A stretch of 64,000 nucleotides of DNA, taken from Leptonema illini DSM 21528. Its GTDB lineage: Bacteria > Spirochaetota > Leptospiria > Leptospirales > Leptonemataceae. The notes under the pieces were generated by a model. That model had not been told where the DNA came from. It did no database searches and worked only from the letters and a program-made list of their open reading frames with translations. Position numbers and translations under genes: made by a program. The stretch is from the NCBI RefSeq assembly GCF_000243335.1, contig NZ_JH597773.1, positions 4,261,095-4,325,094 of the forward strand, read 5' to 3'. Below, in pieces: positions 9,836 through 19,094 of this stretch. Numbering within the stretch: the first letter of the stretch is position 1; each line of letters starts with the position of its first letter.

Positions 9836-11997
9836 GACCGAATTTTGCCAACATCCCCTATACGAAAGAGCCTTTCGCTCAGATCAGCGAAGAGGAATTC
9901 GATCGTCTGCTTGCCGACGACGTCTGGACGACGCCTGAGGGCATTCCCGTAAAACCCGTTTATGATCGCAGGGCTCTTGCGGGAATGGAGCATCTGCACT
10001 ATGCCGCCGGTATCGCTCCGTTTCTTCGCGGACCATACCCGACCATGTACACGCTGCAGCCGTGGACGATCCGTCAGTACGCCGGCTTTTCGACGGCTGA
10101 AGAATCGAACGCCTTCTATCGTCGCAACCTGGCCGCCGGGCAGAAAGGGTTATCCGTAGCCTTCGACCTGGCGACGCACCGCGGTTATGACTCCGATCAT
10201 CCGCGCGTCGTCGGCGACGTCGGTATGGCCGGTGTGGCCATCGATTCGGTCGAAGATATGAAAATCCTCTTCGATCAGATTCCGCTGGATTCGGTATCGG
10301 TTTCGATGACGATGAACGGCGCGGTGATTCCGGTTCTGGCCTTCTTTATCGTAGCGGGCGAAGAACAGGGCGTTCCGCATGAGAAGTTAACCGGAACGAT
10401 TCAGAACGACATTCTCAAAGAATTCATGGTGCGGAATACGTATATTTATCCGCCCGCTCCTTCGATGCAGATCATCGCCGATATCTTCGCCTTCACATCG
10501 AAGAATATGCCGAAGTTCAACTCCATCTCGATCTCGGGCTATCACATGCAGGAGGCGGGAGCGACGGCCGATATCGAGCTCGCTTATACGCTCGCCGACG
10601 GCATGGAATACATCAGAACCGGTCTGAAGGCCGGGCTGAGCATCGACGAGTTCGCTCCCCGCCTGTCGTTTTTCTGGGCGATCGGCATGAATCATTTCAT
10701 GGAAATCGCAAAGATGCGCGCCGGACGACTGCTCTGGGCGAAGATTGTGAATTCGTTCGGGCCGAAGTCGGCGAAGTCGATGGCCCTGCGAACGCACTGC
10801 CAGACGTCGGGATGGTCGCTTACGGAGCAGGATCCGTTCAATAACGTTACACGAACCTGCGTCGAGGCCCTGGCTGCCTCGCTCGGTCATACGCAATCCC
10901 TGCATACAAACGCCCTTGACGAGGCCATCGCTCTGCCCACCGACTTCTCGGCCCGCATCGCCCGCAATACACAGATCTATCTGCAAGAAGAGACGGGGAT
11001 CACAAAGGCCATCGATCCGTGGGCCGGCTCCTATTACGTCGAAACGTTAACCCACATGCTTGCCCGCCGGGCATGGAAGCTCATCGAAGAGGTCGAAGGC
11101 CTCGGCGGAATCGCAAAGGCCATCGAAACGGGCCTGCCGAAGATGCGCATCGAAGAGGCTTCCGCTCGCAAACAGGCGCGCATCGATTCGGGGCGCGACG
11201 TCATCGTCGGTGTTAACAGATTCAAGGCCGACCGCGATAAACCCGTCGATATCCTGGCCGTCGATAATACGGCCGTACGTGGGGCGCAGATCCGCCGCCT
11301 TGAGAAGATCCGTGCGGAGCGTAATTCGACCGACGTTGAGGCGGCGCTACAGGCGATCACGAAATGTGCCGAAACGGGGCAGGGCAACCTGCTCGATCTG
11401 GCCGTTCAGGCCGCTCGCAAGCGCGCGACGCTGGGCGAGATCTCTGAGGCGATGGAGAAGGTCTTCGGACGTTACCGCGCCGTTATCCGGACGATCTCCG
11501 GAGTGTATTCGAGCGAGATCATGAACGACAACTCCTTTAAAGAAGCGAAGGATCTGGCCGATCGTTTCGCTAAGAACGAAGGCCGTCGCCCGCGTATCCT
11601 TGTTGCGAAGATGGGACAGGACGGACATGACCGCGGAGCGAAGGTCGTCGCCACAAGCTTCGCCGACATCGGTTTCGACGTCGACGTCGGCCCGCTTTTT
11701 CAGACCCCTGAAGAGGTGGCGAAGCAGGCCATCGAGAACGACGTGCATATCCTCGGCGTATCGTCGCTTGCCGGCGGACATCGTACCCTTGTGCCCCAGG
11801 TCATTGACGAATTGAAGAGGCTCGGTCGCGACGACATTCTCGTCATTGCAGGGGGCGTTATCCCCCATCAGGATTACGAAGCCCTCTATAAGGCCGGCGT
11901 GGCCGCCGTATTCGGACCGGGCACGGTTATCGCCTCAGCGGCCGCTCAGCTGCTGAAGCTTCTGTTAGGCGAAGATCCGGCATCACGCTCGGCATGA
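9832..11997 (+). CDS. mutB: methylmalonyl-CoA mutase large (alpha) subunit, catalytic
   Basis: The 721-residue product is full length for the family. Substrate-barrel motifs include [36 protein letters not shown] and [16 protein letters not shown]. The C-terminal B12 domain has the base-off ligand motif [10 protein letters not shown] at about residue 600, followed by SSLAGGH. It is the catalytic, adenosylcobalamin-binding subunit. Its ATG overlaps the mutA stop by four bases, so the two subunits are probably translationally coupled in a 1:1 ratio. The chaperone GTPase meaB begins four bases after its stop. Confidence 0.96.
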   Translation: MRPNFANIPYTKEPFAQISEEEFDRLLADDVWTTPEGIPVKPVYDRRALAGMEHLHYAAGIAPFLRGPYPTMYTLQPWTIRQYAGFSTAEESNAFYRRNLAAGQKGLSVAFDLATHRGYDSDHPRVVGDVGMAGVAIDSVEDMKILFDQIPLDSVSVSMTMNGAVIPVLAFFIVAGEEQGVPHEKLTGTIQNDILKEFMVRNTYIYPPAPSMQIIADIFAFTSKNMPKFNSISISGYHMQEAGATADIELAYTLADGMEYIRTGLKAGLSIDEFAPRLSFFWAIGMNHFMEIAKMRAGRLLWAKIVNSFGPKSAKSMALRTHCQTSGWSLTEQDPFNNVTRTCVEALAASLGHTQSLHTNALDEAIALPTDFSARIARNTQIYLQEETGITKAIDPWAGSYYVETLTHMLARRAWKLIEEVEGLGGIAKAIETGLPKMRIEEASARKQARIDSGRDVIVGVNRFKADRDKPVDILAVDNTAVRGAQIRRLEKIRAERNSTDVEAALQAITKCAETGQGNLLDLAVQAARKRATLGEISEAMEKVFGRYRAVIRTISGVYSSEIMNDNSFKEAKDLADRFAKNEGRRPRILVAKMGQDGHDRGAKVVATSFADIGFDVDVGPLFQTPEEVAKQAIENDVHILGVSSLAGGHRTLVPQVIDELKRLGRDDILVIAGGVIPHQDYEALYKAGVAAVFGPGTVIASAAAQLLKLLLGEDPASRSA

Positions 11998-12001
11998 TCG
12001 T

Positions 12002-13129
12002 ATGAAGGACGATCTGGATCAGGAAAAGACCGACGAATCGGCGCTGCACGTAATGGACGGCGTCGATGCTCCTCCTGCTCTGAATCCCGATCTTACGTTT
12101 CGTTCGCGTGTGAAGATTCGACGCCGCCCCGACGCCGCCGCTCTGATCGACGGCGTGCGTCGCGGCGATCGAGTGCTACTCAGTCAGGCGATCACGCTGA
12201 TCGAAAGCGAACGCCCCGAAGACCGCGAGACGGCGGCGCAGGTTCTCGAGGCAGTGATGCCCGAGGCCGGTCGCTCGCTGCGCATCGGTATTACGGGCGT
12301 TCCGGGCGTCGGCAAATCGACCTTTATCGAATCGTTCGGACTGCACCTCGTCGAAGGCGGCCATAAGTTAGCCGTCCTCGCCGTCGATCCAAGCAGCGAA
12401 CGTTCGCATGGTAGCATTCTCGGCGATAAGACGCGTATGGAGCTGCTTTCGCGTGAGCGCAACGCCTATATCAGGCCGACGGCATCAGGCGCTACGCTTG
12501 GCGGCGTCGCCCGGCATACACGGGAGACGATTCTACTTGTCGAGGCGGCCGGCTTCGATCGCATACTTATCGAAACCGTAGGCGTCGGTCAGAGCGAGGT
12601 CATCGTTCATTCAATGGTAGATTTTTTCATGCTGCTCTCGCTTCCAGGGGCGGGCGATGAGCTGCAGGGCATGAAACGCGGCATCATGGAGATGGCCGAC
12701 GGCATCGTGATCACAAAGGCCGACGGGGACAACATCCCGCGGGCGAAGATCGCCGCTGCAGATCTGAATCGAGCCCTGCATCTCTTTCCTGCCCGTGAAG
12801 ACGGATGGACCGTGCCGGTGCGACTGACCTCGGCCATGACGGGCGAAGGCCTTGTCGAGCTGGCCTCTCTGCTTGAGGGTTATACAGAGCAGATGACCGA
12901 AAAAGGATTCTTTGCTGATCGCCGTCGCCGCCAGGCACTTTTCTGGATGCAGCAGGCCATCGACGAGCATCTGAAGCAGGATTTCGAGCGCACCGTCGCC
13001 GCACGACGCGAAGAGATCGCAGGGCATGTCGAATCGGGTGCGATCAATCCGTTTGAGGCGGCGGAGCGGCTGATCGAGCTCTATCATGAAGAGCTTCGCT
13101 CGCGTATCTCGAATTCGGATAACGCCTGA
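12002..13129 (+). CDS. meaB: methylmalonyl-CoA mutase-associated GTPase (MeaB/ArgK family)
   Basis: The 375-residue product is a G3E-type P-loop GTPase that loads and protects adenosylcobalamin in the mutase. Walker A is GVPGVGKST at about residues 98-106. Further motifs are AVDPSSERSHGSILGDKTRM, ETVGVGQSE and the base-recognition region ITKADGDN. The first 50 residues are an extra charged segment. It lies directly behind mutB and is surely co-transcribed. The C-terminal helices (about 300-370) are those used for dimerisation in the family. Confidence 0.94.
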   Translation: MKDDLDQEKTDESALHVMDGVDAPPALNPDLTFRSRVKIRRRPDAAALIDGVRRGDRVLLSQAITLIESERPEDRETAAQVLEAVMPEAGRSLRIGITGVPGVGKSTFIESFGLHLVEGGHKLAVLAVDPSSERSHGSILGDKTRMELLSRERNAYIRPTASGATLGGVARHTRETILLVEAAGFDRILIETVGVGQSEVIVHSMVDFFMLLSLPGAGDELQGMKRGIMEMADGIVITKADGDNIPRAKIAAADLNRALHLFPAREDGWTVPVRLTSAMTGEGLVELASLLEGYTEQMTEKGFFADRRRRQALFWMQQAIDEHLKQDFERTVAARREEIAGHVESGAINPFEAAERLIELYHEELRSRISNSDNA

Positions 13130-13169
13130 ACTTGATTCCATCTATCTTTAACGCAAGTAACGAGGTTTT

Positions 13170-13862
13170 ATGAAAGACGTAAACGCAAACGCCGACGGAA
13201 AGCGCAGAGCGGGCGAAGAGGCGGCCCGACGCGTGCAGTCGGGGATGACGGTCGGGCTGGGCACCGGTTCGACGACGGCCTTTGCTATAGCCGAACTCGG
13301 CCGCCGCGTGCGCGACGAAGGCCTGAAGATCGAATGCTGTGTTACATCGTTCTCTTCGCAGAACCTTGCGTTGCAGGCCGGAATTCGTCCGCTGCCCGTC
13401 GAATCGTTTGACCGTCTCGATATCTCGATCGACGGAGCCGACGAGGTTGACCCGCAGCTTCGCCTGATCAAAGGCGGAGGAGCGGCGCATACCCGAGAGA
13501 AGATCGTGCATGCGCTTTCATCGGAGTTCCTGTGCATCGTCGATCCGTCGAAGCTCGTCTCGCAGCTCGGAGCGTTTCGCGTGCCGGTCGAGTTCCTGCC
13601 CGTGTCGTTGAAGCTTGTTCAGCGAGAGCTTGTGAAGCTCGGCGGCGACTGTGCTTTGCGTATGGCCGTTAAGAAAGACGGCCCCGTCGTGACGGATAAC
13701 GGCAATCTTGTCTTCGATGTCGCCTTTCCGCCTTTTGACGCCGATCTGCTTGAGAAAGAGATCAATACCATTCCGGGCGTTCTTGAAAACGGCCTCTTCG
13801 CTCGTTACCGACCGAGCGAGGTCATCGTCGGCGAATCTGAATTGCGGTTCCTGAAGCGTTGA
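13170..13862 (+). CDS. rpiA: ribose-5-phosphate isomerase A
   Basis: The 230-residue enzyme interconverts ribose-5-phosphate and ribulose-5-phosphate in the non-oxidative pentose phosphate pathway. Visible motifs are VGLGTGSTTAFAIAELG near the N-terminus, the catalytic SIDGADEVDP and KGGGAAHTREK. Length and order match the family. Start at ATG 13170, preceded by CGAGG. It lies 40 bases after meaB on the same strand and could share the transcript, although the functions are unrelated. Confidence 0.95.
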   Translation: MKDVNANADGKRRAGEEAARRVQSGMTVGLGTGSTTAFAIAELGRRVRDEGLKIECCVTSFSSQNLALQAGIRPLPVESFDRLDISIDGADEVDPQLRLIKGGGAAHTREKIVHALSSEFLCIVDPSKLVSQLGAFRVPVEFLPVSLKLVQRELVKLGGDCALRMAVKKDGPVVTDNGNLVFDVAFPPFDADLLEKEINTIPGVLENGLFARYRPSEVIVGESELRFLKR

Positions 13863-13869
13863 AGCGAGG

Positions 13870-13912
13870 GTTAACCACGGAGGCAGGGGGCACGGAGAAG
13901 AGGGCACGGAGG
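13870..13912 (-). repeat. dispersed CTCCGTG repeat, copy B
   Basis: Read on the minus strand this holds three CTCCGTG units, the last one ending CTCCGTGGTTAA. It is related to copies at 7787-7810 and 25281-25301. It lies eight bases after the rpiA stop. Confidence 0.55.
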
Positions 13913-14025
13913 AAATCCAGTAAAGGCAGGAATTGAATTTCTAAAGAGAAGCCTAATAGTCCCTGGGTGCTGACTGCGGGAAAAAAAAGGATTGCCAGTG
14001 GCGACGTTTCGACGTCTCAAATGAT

Positions 14026-14490
14026 ATGCGCTACGAAGAACGATCCCCCGTAATGGTCCTGCTTCTCACCCTGGTGACGTGCGGCCTGTATCTGGTTTAC
14101 TGGTATTACTGCTTTTATCGAGATCTCTACTCGATTACGGGGCGGACGCCGACAGGGCTGCCGTTCTTTGTGGATTTTATCATCGCCATATTCACCGCCG
14201 GCCTCTGGGGTGCCTACGTCGATTACGGCATCTCACGAGAGCTGCAGCGCATCCGTCAGGCGAACGGCATCGACCTGCCCGATTCCACCGTCCTTGTTCT
14301 GGCTCTTGACGTCGTATCGATATTTACGGCGCATCTGCTCTTTATCATCACAAGCGCCATCCAGCAGGATGAATGGAATAAGATGCTGCAGGCCAGAGCA
14401 GGGCAGCCATTTGAGCGCCCGGTGACCGTTGTGGCGACCATTGAGTCGAGCCCGAGACGAACAGACGATGCGAGCGGTGGGCCGTATTGA
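14026..14490 (+). CDS. DUF4234-type small membrane protein
   Basis: The 154-residue protein opens with RSPVMVLLLTLVTCGLYLVY, the typical start of DUF4234 proteins: a short N-terminus, a first membrane helix and a WYY aromatic patch. Two more helices follow at about residues 45-65 and 88-110, and a charged cytoplasmic tail ends the protein. The function of the family is unknown. It is the last ordinary gene before the accessory segment carrying IS copy 1. Confidence 0.75.
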   Translation: MRYEERSPVMVLLLTLVTCGLYLVYWYYCFYRDLYSITGRTPTGLPFFVDFIIAIFTAGLWGAYVDYGISRELQRIRQANGIDLPDSTVLVLALDVVSIFTAHLLFIITSAIQQDEWNKMLQARAGQPFERPVTVVATIESSPRRTDDASGGPY

Positions 14491-14586
14491 GAGGCGGGGG
14501 ATGGGAGTAAGACTTGAAAAGACAGTATCAGGAGTATTGAGAAGAACCAGTAGATTGCTCGGAATAGGAGAGAAACAGAGGTGCCT

Positions 14587-14937
14587 ATGGATGTTAACAA
14601 GTTAATGAACTATGCAAAAACCGTATTCAATGAGATGATTAATAATAGCGATCGTCTGACCAACCAACAAATTGAAGCAATAATGGGCGAGGATTACTCT
14701 CTTTATGAAGATACAATCGTCTCCGGTTTACGCGAAATTGGCAAGGCCAGTCGCAAAGTAGGCCCTGGCGGTGGGATTCAATTCAACCCAAGACAGGGAG
14801 CGCAGAGGACACTTAGAGAATCGAACATTAGCGCACTTCAAGCCTACTTCAATGCCAATTTGCCCGACGAGAGTGTCGAGGATTATACCCCGGCCCCAGA
14901 TGATGAGGACTATGTCCCAGTGATAGTTAGACTTTGA
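14587..14937 (+). pseudogene. 5' fragment of a gene cut by IS copy 1 (winged-helix-like N-terminus)
   Basis: ATG 14587 has AGAGG five bases upstream. It opens 107 native residues (to 14907), then nine residues encoded by the IS end (DYVPVIVRL) and a stop at 14937. The native part is helical at first (MDVNKLMNYAKTVFNEM), with a pattern like a winged helix-turn-helix, then becomes acidic. G+C is clearly lower than in the core genes. The piece on the other side of the IS (16286-16778) has PD-(D/E)xK nuclease features and may be the rest of the same gene. The codon phases do not join directly, however, and there is no target duplication, so some sequence was lost or the two pieces came from different places. 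Confidence 0.6.
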
Positions 14938-16285
14938 GGCGGGACCCACTGAATGCATCCTATGCCGAGATCCGCTCGTCAATCTTTTTATCCAGGAAGG
15001 TGTTTAAGAACTCATGGATATGAGTGTATGACCGCACCTTACGGAATTGTTCCTCCTGTGATAGCAGGAGACTACCGACCCATCGGAGCACCTGGTCTGT
15101 CTGCGGCCTTGACCGTTTAACCCGGTTAAGCTGAGACCTGGGATTCGAAAATGCCGAATCGATCAGATTGGTTGTGTAGAAGGATGTTCTCAACTTCGGC
15201 GGCATATTGATGCGATGCAGCGTTAACAGCGTCTCTAAGCCCTCCTGAAGGCTCTGGGAGGCACTGTAGCTGATGGATTCGAGCCATGATAGCACGGACC
15301 GCATCTCGCTTGCGACATCTTCGTAACTGTTCGCGCTGAATGCCTGCTTGTATCTCTTGCAGAATTCTGCATGATACTTCCGTGGGAGTTTTGCAAGGAC
15401 ATTTCTCTGTTTATGCAAGTAGCAGAGTTGAATTTCAGCTCTGCTACCGAAGAACTCTCTGGCCGCTTTTTCAAGAGCCTTTGATCCATCCATGACGACA
15501 AGCACACGATCTGTGAAGCGGATATCACGGCTCTCGATTGATTGAAGGACACTGAGTGCGCTATCAGCATTCTCTGTAGACCCCTCAGAAATGCCCAGAA
15601 AATGCTTGTTTCCGGCCGTATCGACCCCGAGAGCAACGATTACGACAGAGCCGCCGAATACGATGCCATCAAGAACAATACACCAGAATGTCTGATCAGG
15701 AAACCTGCGTGAATTCAAATGATTGAGCGACTCACGGCTGGACTTCACAAACTCCCGCGAAACCGCACTCCGCGAAAGGCCGAGAGAGGCTTCTGTCTTT
15801 CTCAGCGTCTTTTCATAGTTCCGGGTGCTGATGCCTGCCAGCATCAGGCGCTCAACATGCTCGCGAAGATCAGAGCGATCCTGAAGGATCTCATATCGCT
15901 CCAGCTTCACTTCCTTGCCATTGCTTCGAGCTCTGGGCCTCTGGATGGCCACCCTTTCACCATCGAGCACAATGGAACCACGCTGGCTGCCGCCTCGATG
16001 GGCAAGACCACGGCCTCTCTTATGCTCCCCTGTCTTGCCGCATAACGTTTCGATTTCTTCGAGAATCAAAGCTCCTACGTAACCGAGTGCAAATTCGCGC
16101 ACTCGAGCATCGAGGCTGGTTCGAATATAATCCCGAAAACCTTCGGCCGTAAGGCTTTGTGTTTGACTGGTTTCTGCCCGTTCGTTCTTCTTCATCTGGA
16201 ACCCTCCGTAAGGGAATGTGGTGTTCGGCCCACTTTGGGCCAGGGTTCCGCCTTTTCAAACTCTAACTAAATTCGGGACATAATC
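14908..16285 (-). mobile_element. IS256-family insertion sequence, copy 1
   Basis: The element is 1378 bp, the same length as copy 2, and codes for one transposase on the minus strand. Its ends are imperfect inverted repeats of about 30 bp: GATTATGTCCCGAATTTAGT on the transposase-start side and GACTATGTCCCAGTGATAGT on the other side. The 9-bp flanks are gatgatgag on the left and tattgctga on the right, so there is no target-site duplication here. That points to a deletion next to the element or to recombination between IS copies. A hairpin (GGCCCA with TGGGCC) lies upstream of the transposase start. Confidence 0.93.
14960..16195 (-). CDS. IS256-family (Mutator-type) transposase
   Basis: The 411-residue transposase catalyses cut-and-paste or copy-paste movement of the element. 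The catalytic acidic residues D176 (IVLDGIVFGG) and D236 (VVMDGSKALE) are visible, followed by the family's C-x2-H signature (CYLHKQRN, C258 and H261) and a later glutamate in the helical C-terminus. ATG follows a strong ribosome site, ACGGAGG. The reading frame is intact, so the copy may be active. It differs from copy 2 at clustered positions, such as SRAE against KKAE near residue 251. Confidence 0.93.
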   Translation of the reverse strand: MKKNERAETSQTQSLTAEGFRDYIRTSLDARVREFALGYVGALILEEIETLCGKTGEHKRGRGLAHRGGSQRGSIVLDGERVAIQRPRARSNGKEVKLERYEILQDRSDLREHVERLMLAGISTRNYEKTLRKTEASLGLSRSAVSREFVKSSRESLNHLNSRRFPDQTFWCIVLDGIVFGGSVVIVALGVDTAGNKHFLGISEGSTENADSALSVLQSIESRDIRFTDRVLVVMDGSKALEKAAREFFGSRAEIQLCYLHKQRNVLAKLPRKYHAEFCKRYKQAFSANSYEDVASEMRSVLSWLESISYSASQSLQEGLETLLTLHRINMPPKLRTSFYTTNLIDSAFSNPRSQLNRVKRSRPQTDQVLRWVGSLLLSQEEQFRKVRSYTHIHEFLNTFLDKKIDERISA

Positions 16286-16778
16286 TATTGCTGAGAACAT
16301 AGGAAACAACCATTCCTATACTGGCATTTGGGAAAACCCAGATATTATTGCTGCCTCTCTGCCAGCGGGACATTTCTCTGTCACAGTTCCGAACGCACAG
16401 CTCACTGTTTTTGAGGTAAAGAACACTTGGCCCACAATACAGGATGCTATGCAAGCTGCGAGTTTTCTGAGGTATTTTAATGCTTCGTATCTTTGCTTCT
16501 ACGATAGTACATACACGGGAAAGGACTTTGATTCACTCTTCTGGAAACTTGAACAAAATGGAATGAATTTCTGGTTGGAAAGGTTTCGAATTGGACTGAT
16601 CATCTCTTTTCGGTCAACCTATAGATCTGGATACTCGTTTCAATTAGTAAGGCCTGCGCCAGTTCTGCCGCTGTTGCCTGCTCAGGCTGCCGCGACCATT
16701 GAAAGGTATTACTCGAATAGTTCGAAAGAAGAGATGAAAAAAAAGTTTCGCGAGTCGGTCACTCAGCATATCCGATAG
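16286..16778 (+). pseudogene. 3' fragment of a putative PD-(D/E)xK nuclease-like gene
   Basis: The frame is open from the IS boundary to TAG at 16778 and gives 163 residues. An ATG inside (16449) would give only 109, so the gene really begins before the IS. The fragment contains NPDII, then about 30 residues later LTVFEVKNTW, then a helix QAASFLRYFNASYL. This is the spacing and look of a PD-(D/E)xK nuclease core (PD ... ExK ... helix), as in restriction-type enzymes with an N-terminal winged helix. The assignment is by motif only. G+C is about 44%, suggesting acquisition. Together with 14587-14907 it may be one inactivated restriction-like gene. Confidence 0.55.
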
Positions 16779-16820
16779 ATGGACTTTAGTGTTTTTCGCT
16801 CACTGTGATTCATCTGTTGA

Positions 16821-17096
16821 AGACTTTGCAGAGAATCTGATAGTCGGTCATTATGGTATTCAGCCTTTATTCTCTTCCTTGCTACACTTGGTGGGCGGTG
16901 GGGATTCAGAAAGCTCAGAAGGTTCAACAATGCAGCCACGCCTGAGGACTTGAAGAATCTACCGTGGAATCATCTTGAGATGCTGAAAGGAAGGCGAAAG
17001 GGCCAGTTCAGTATTCGGATCAATCAGCAGTGGCGCATTTGCTTTGGATGGTCGAATGGGCATGCTGCTCGGGTGGAGATAGTCGACTATCACTGA
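16821..17096 (+). pseudogene. decayed higB-type toxin gene
   Basis: The last 60 or so residues are a clear HigB/RelE-type end: RKLRRFNNAATPEDLKNL, then LKGRRKGQFSIRINQQWRI and EIVDYH at the C-terminus. The frame is open back to 16821, but the upstream 25-30 residues do not look like a HigB N-terminus and no ATG, GTG or usable TTG lies at the right place. A segment with toxin-like look (GHYGIQP) is found in another frame just upstream, which suggests a frameshift. The antitoxin gene follows 24 bases later in the normal higBA order. It is probably inactive toxin next to an intact antitoxin. Confidence 0.55.
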
Positions 17097-17120
17097 CAGT
17101 AAGATAGGAGCATTATTGAA

Positions 17121-17417
17121 ATGAAGCGTCTGAACAATGTACATCCAGGTGAAGTTCTTTATGAGGAGTTTCTCGTTCCTCTTGAAATGACCGCCTATCG
17201 GCTGGCGAAGGAGACCGGAATCCCGCAGACGCGTATCAGTGAGATTCTAAAGAAGCGACGAGGGATATCGGCGGATACGGCGATTCGTCTGGGGCGTTTC
17301 TTTGGAATGAGCCCGCAGTTCTGGTTGGGTTTACAGAATGACTATGATCTGGAAGAAGAGCTGCTGAACAAGGCGAAGCATTTCGAGAAGATCCAGGCCT
17401 ATGCGCATGGTCGATGA
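17121..17417 (+). CDS. higA: HigA family antitoxin (XRE-type)
   Basis: The 98-residue protein starts with NNVHPGEVLYEEFLVPLEMT, the standard HigA opening. A helix-turn-helix follows at about residues 28-65 (YRLAKETGIPQTRISEILKK), with FFGMSPQFWLGLQNDYDLE after it. HigA neutralises the HigB ribosome-dependent mRNase and represses its own operon. Start at ATG 17121 with TAGGAG upstream. The toxin gene in front appears broken, so this may be an orphan antitoxin that still has a regulatory or anti-addiction role. Confidence 0.88.
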   Translation: MKRLNNVHPGEVLYEEFLVPLEMTAYRLAKETGIPQTRISEILKKRRGISADTAIRLGRFFGMSPQFWLGLQNDYDLEEELLNKAKHFEKIQAYAHGR

Positions 17418-17430
17418 TTAGTAGCCTGAC

Positions 17431-17841
17431 CTATCCCCTTCTAACCCAGTTCTCAATTCTCAATCCCGGTATTCGATTGAACTCGTTTTCATTATTGGTT
17501 ACGAGAGTAAAGCCGCCGGCAAGGGCTGTAGCCGCTATGAGCATATCGTTTGCGCCGATCGGTTTGCCGCGGACTTCCAGATCGGCGCGGATCTTACCAT
17601 AGAAAGGAGCCGCCTCTTCGCTGAACGGAATCACCTCGAAGGGCAAAAGGAATTTCATGAGGGCAATGGCGTTCTTTTGAGGAGTCGTGCTTTTGTGGAC
17701 CCCGTATTCCAGCTCTGCAGCAGTAATAGAGGAAAGGCCGACGCTATGCCTGACTGAGACGGTTTTCAGTCTTTTTGCCACGTGTTCCGGTCTATTCCGG
17801 ATAACGTAAATGCAGATGTTCGTATCGAGCAGATATTTCAC
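17431..17841 (-). CDS. vapC: VapC-type PIN-domain toxin
   Basis: The 136-residue protein is a PIN-domain ribonuclease. Acidic active-site residues D6 (LLDTNICIY), E43 (AAELEYG) and D99 (IGANDMLIA) are in the expected order, and TNNENEF near residue 120 supplies the usual last motif. It starts with GTG, which overlaps the vapB stop (GTGA), so expression is coupled to the antitoxin. VapC toxins cleave tRNA or rRNA when VapB is degraded. The gene is intact and convergent with higA; only 13 bases separate the stops. Confidence 0.92.
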   Translation of the reverse strand: MKYLLDTNICIYVIRNRPEHVAKRLKTVSVRHSVGLSSITAAELEYGVHKSTTPQKNAIALMKFLLPFEVIPFSEEAAPFYGKIRADLEVRGKPIGANDMLIAATALAGGFTLVTNNENEFNRIPGLRIENWVRRG

Positions 17842-18065
17842 AGAGGATCTCTTTCCTGTGCTTCGGGCTGATTGCGCTCTATCATGAAGTCGTCGCTGAA
17901 ATCCGAAAGGTTGGAGAGCCAGTCCGCCCAGGCGCTCTTCCGGGGTATGAGAACGACCATATCTCCTATTTTGCGGATGTAGACCTCGCTGCCTGTGAAT
18001 CGGAATTCCTTCGGCAATCGAACGGCCTGACTGCTTCCGTTCTTGAAAAGCTTTGCTTTTTCCAT
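17838..18065 (-). CDS. vapB: VapB-type antitoxin (AbrB/SpoVT fold)
   Basis: The 75-residue protein opens with the swapped-hairpin DNA-binding fold of AbrB-like antitoxins: KAKLFKNGSSQAVRLPKEFR, then GSEVYIRKIGD and VVLIPR. The acidic C-terminal part (about 45-75) is the expected VapC-binding tail. It is first in the vapBC operon, overlaps vapC by four bases, and very likely represses its own promoter just upstream (AT-rich stretch around 18066-18110). Confidence 0.92.
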   Translation of the reverse strand: MEKAKLFKNGSSQAVRLPKEFRFTGSEVYIRKIGDMVVLIPRKSAWADWLSNLSDFSDDFMIERNQPEAQERDPL

Positions 18066-18245
18066 GAGTATATATAGCAGTATATACCGAAAAGTGTCAA
18101 GAGAAAGTCGTTTTAATCAATCGGACATGCACAATGAATGCATGGGGTGGAAAATCCGTTTGACTGATTGGAGCGAAGAGCTATCGTATGGACGAAACCC
18201 CACACCCATACGCAGAAGAAATTCGTGAGAGGGCTGCTGAAAAGA

Positions 18246-19028
18246 ATGATCATCGTTTACACGAAAGAGCACATCCTGAAGGTCTTCGCCTGCAGTCACG
18301 AAATCGCTCGAGTCGTCGACCCGGCAGTCGATCCCGGTCTGGAGCCGCGGGAGGATCTACTGCTCAGGGATTGGATCGAAGGTATGGACCTGATTCTCGA
18401 TGCGCGCGTTCAGCTGGATCATTTCAGAAAGGCCTACTCTGCATCGATCCCTGAAACGGAGTTCGGTAATCTATGGCGTTCAAAGGACTCCACCTTAGGA
18501 GCCCTTGCCGACCTGATTGCTGAGCACTCTCAGCCTGTGCACATTCCTGAATGGAAGTTCGTAGGACGGGAATGCGAACGCGGCACTATTCTGCGATTTC
18601 TTTTGCATTCAATTAACTCACGATCCCCACAGAGGATCGCAACAGGTAGAACGTCGCTTGGCTTCCTTGCAAAGGGACGCGATTGGTCGTTTGTCGATGC
18701 TATTAACATTCCTTTCCCTGGTGTGTTACCGCCGCCGGTCAGAGTATCTCACAGGAGGCTTCAGCCGGTTCAGGTGCGCGTGATTCAATCGGCATTTTCT
18801 ATTGTATCGGTTGCATCGGGCGTTGCAGTGGTTGCAGCATTCCTCCTGAAAGCACCGGCCGCTGCGATCATAGGTGCTTTCTTCCTTGCACTATCGATTA
18901 CAAGCATGATACTGTTCCGCAAGCAACTCGGGCTGGCGTCGACCGTTCATTACATTTTTCCCGGAGTTCGTTCTTTAAGAGAGTTGTCGTTACTCATCTG
19001 CGAGAGGCGGAAAGGGGGCTCAGCGTGA
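18246..19028 (+). CDS. membrane protein of unknown function
   Basis: ATG 18246 (MIIVYTKEHILKVF) is preferred over the upstream in-frame start because the extra 26 residues lie over intergenic-looking sequence. The 260-residue product has a soluble N-terminal part of about 175 residues. Two adjacent membrane helices follow at about residues 185-230 (AFSIVSVASGVAVVAAFLL and IIGAFFLALSITSMIL), then a basic tail. No family was recognised. It follows vapBC (divergent) and precedes a CPBP protease gene on the same strand. Confidence 0.55.
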   Translation: MIIVYTKEHILKVFACSHEIARVVDPAVDPGLEPREDLLLRDWIEGMDLILDARVQLDHFRKAYSASIPETEFGNLWRSKDSTLGALADLIAEHSQPVHIPEWKFVGRECERGTILRFLLHSINSRSPQRIATGRTSLGFLAKGRDWSFVDAINIPFPGVLPPPVRVSHRRLQPVQVRVIQSAFSIVSVASGVAVVAAFLLKAPAAAIIGAFFLALSITSMILFRKQLGLASTVHYIFPGVRSLRELSLLICERRKGGSA

Positions 19029-19094
19029 TGGGCGCAAAGATCAAGAGAGGGTTCGAAGCGTTATCTGAAGGTCATTCTAACTGTATTTGAGCCC

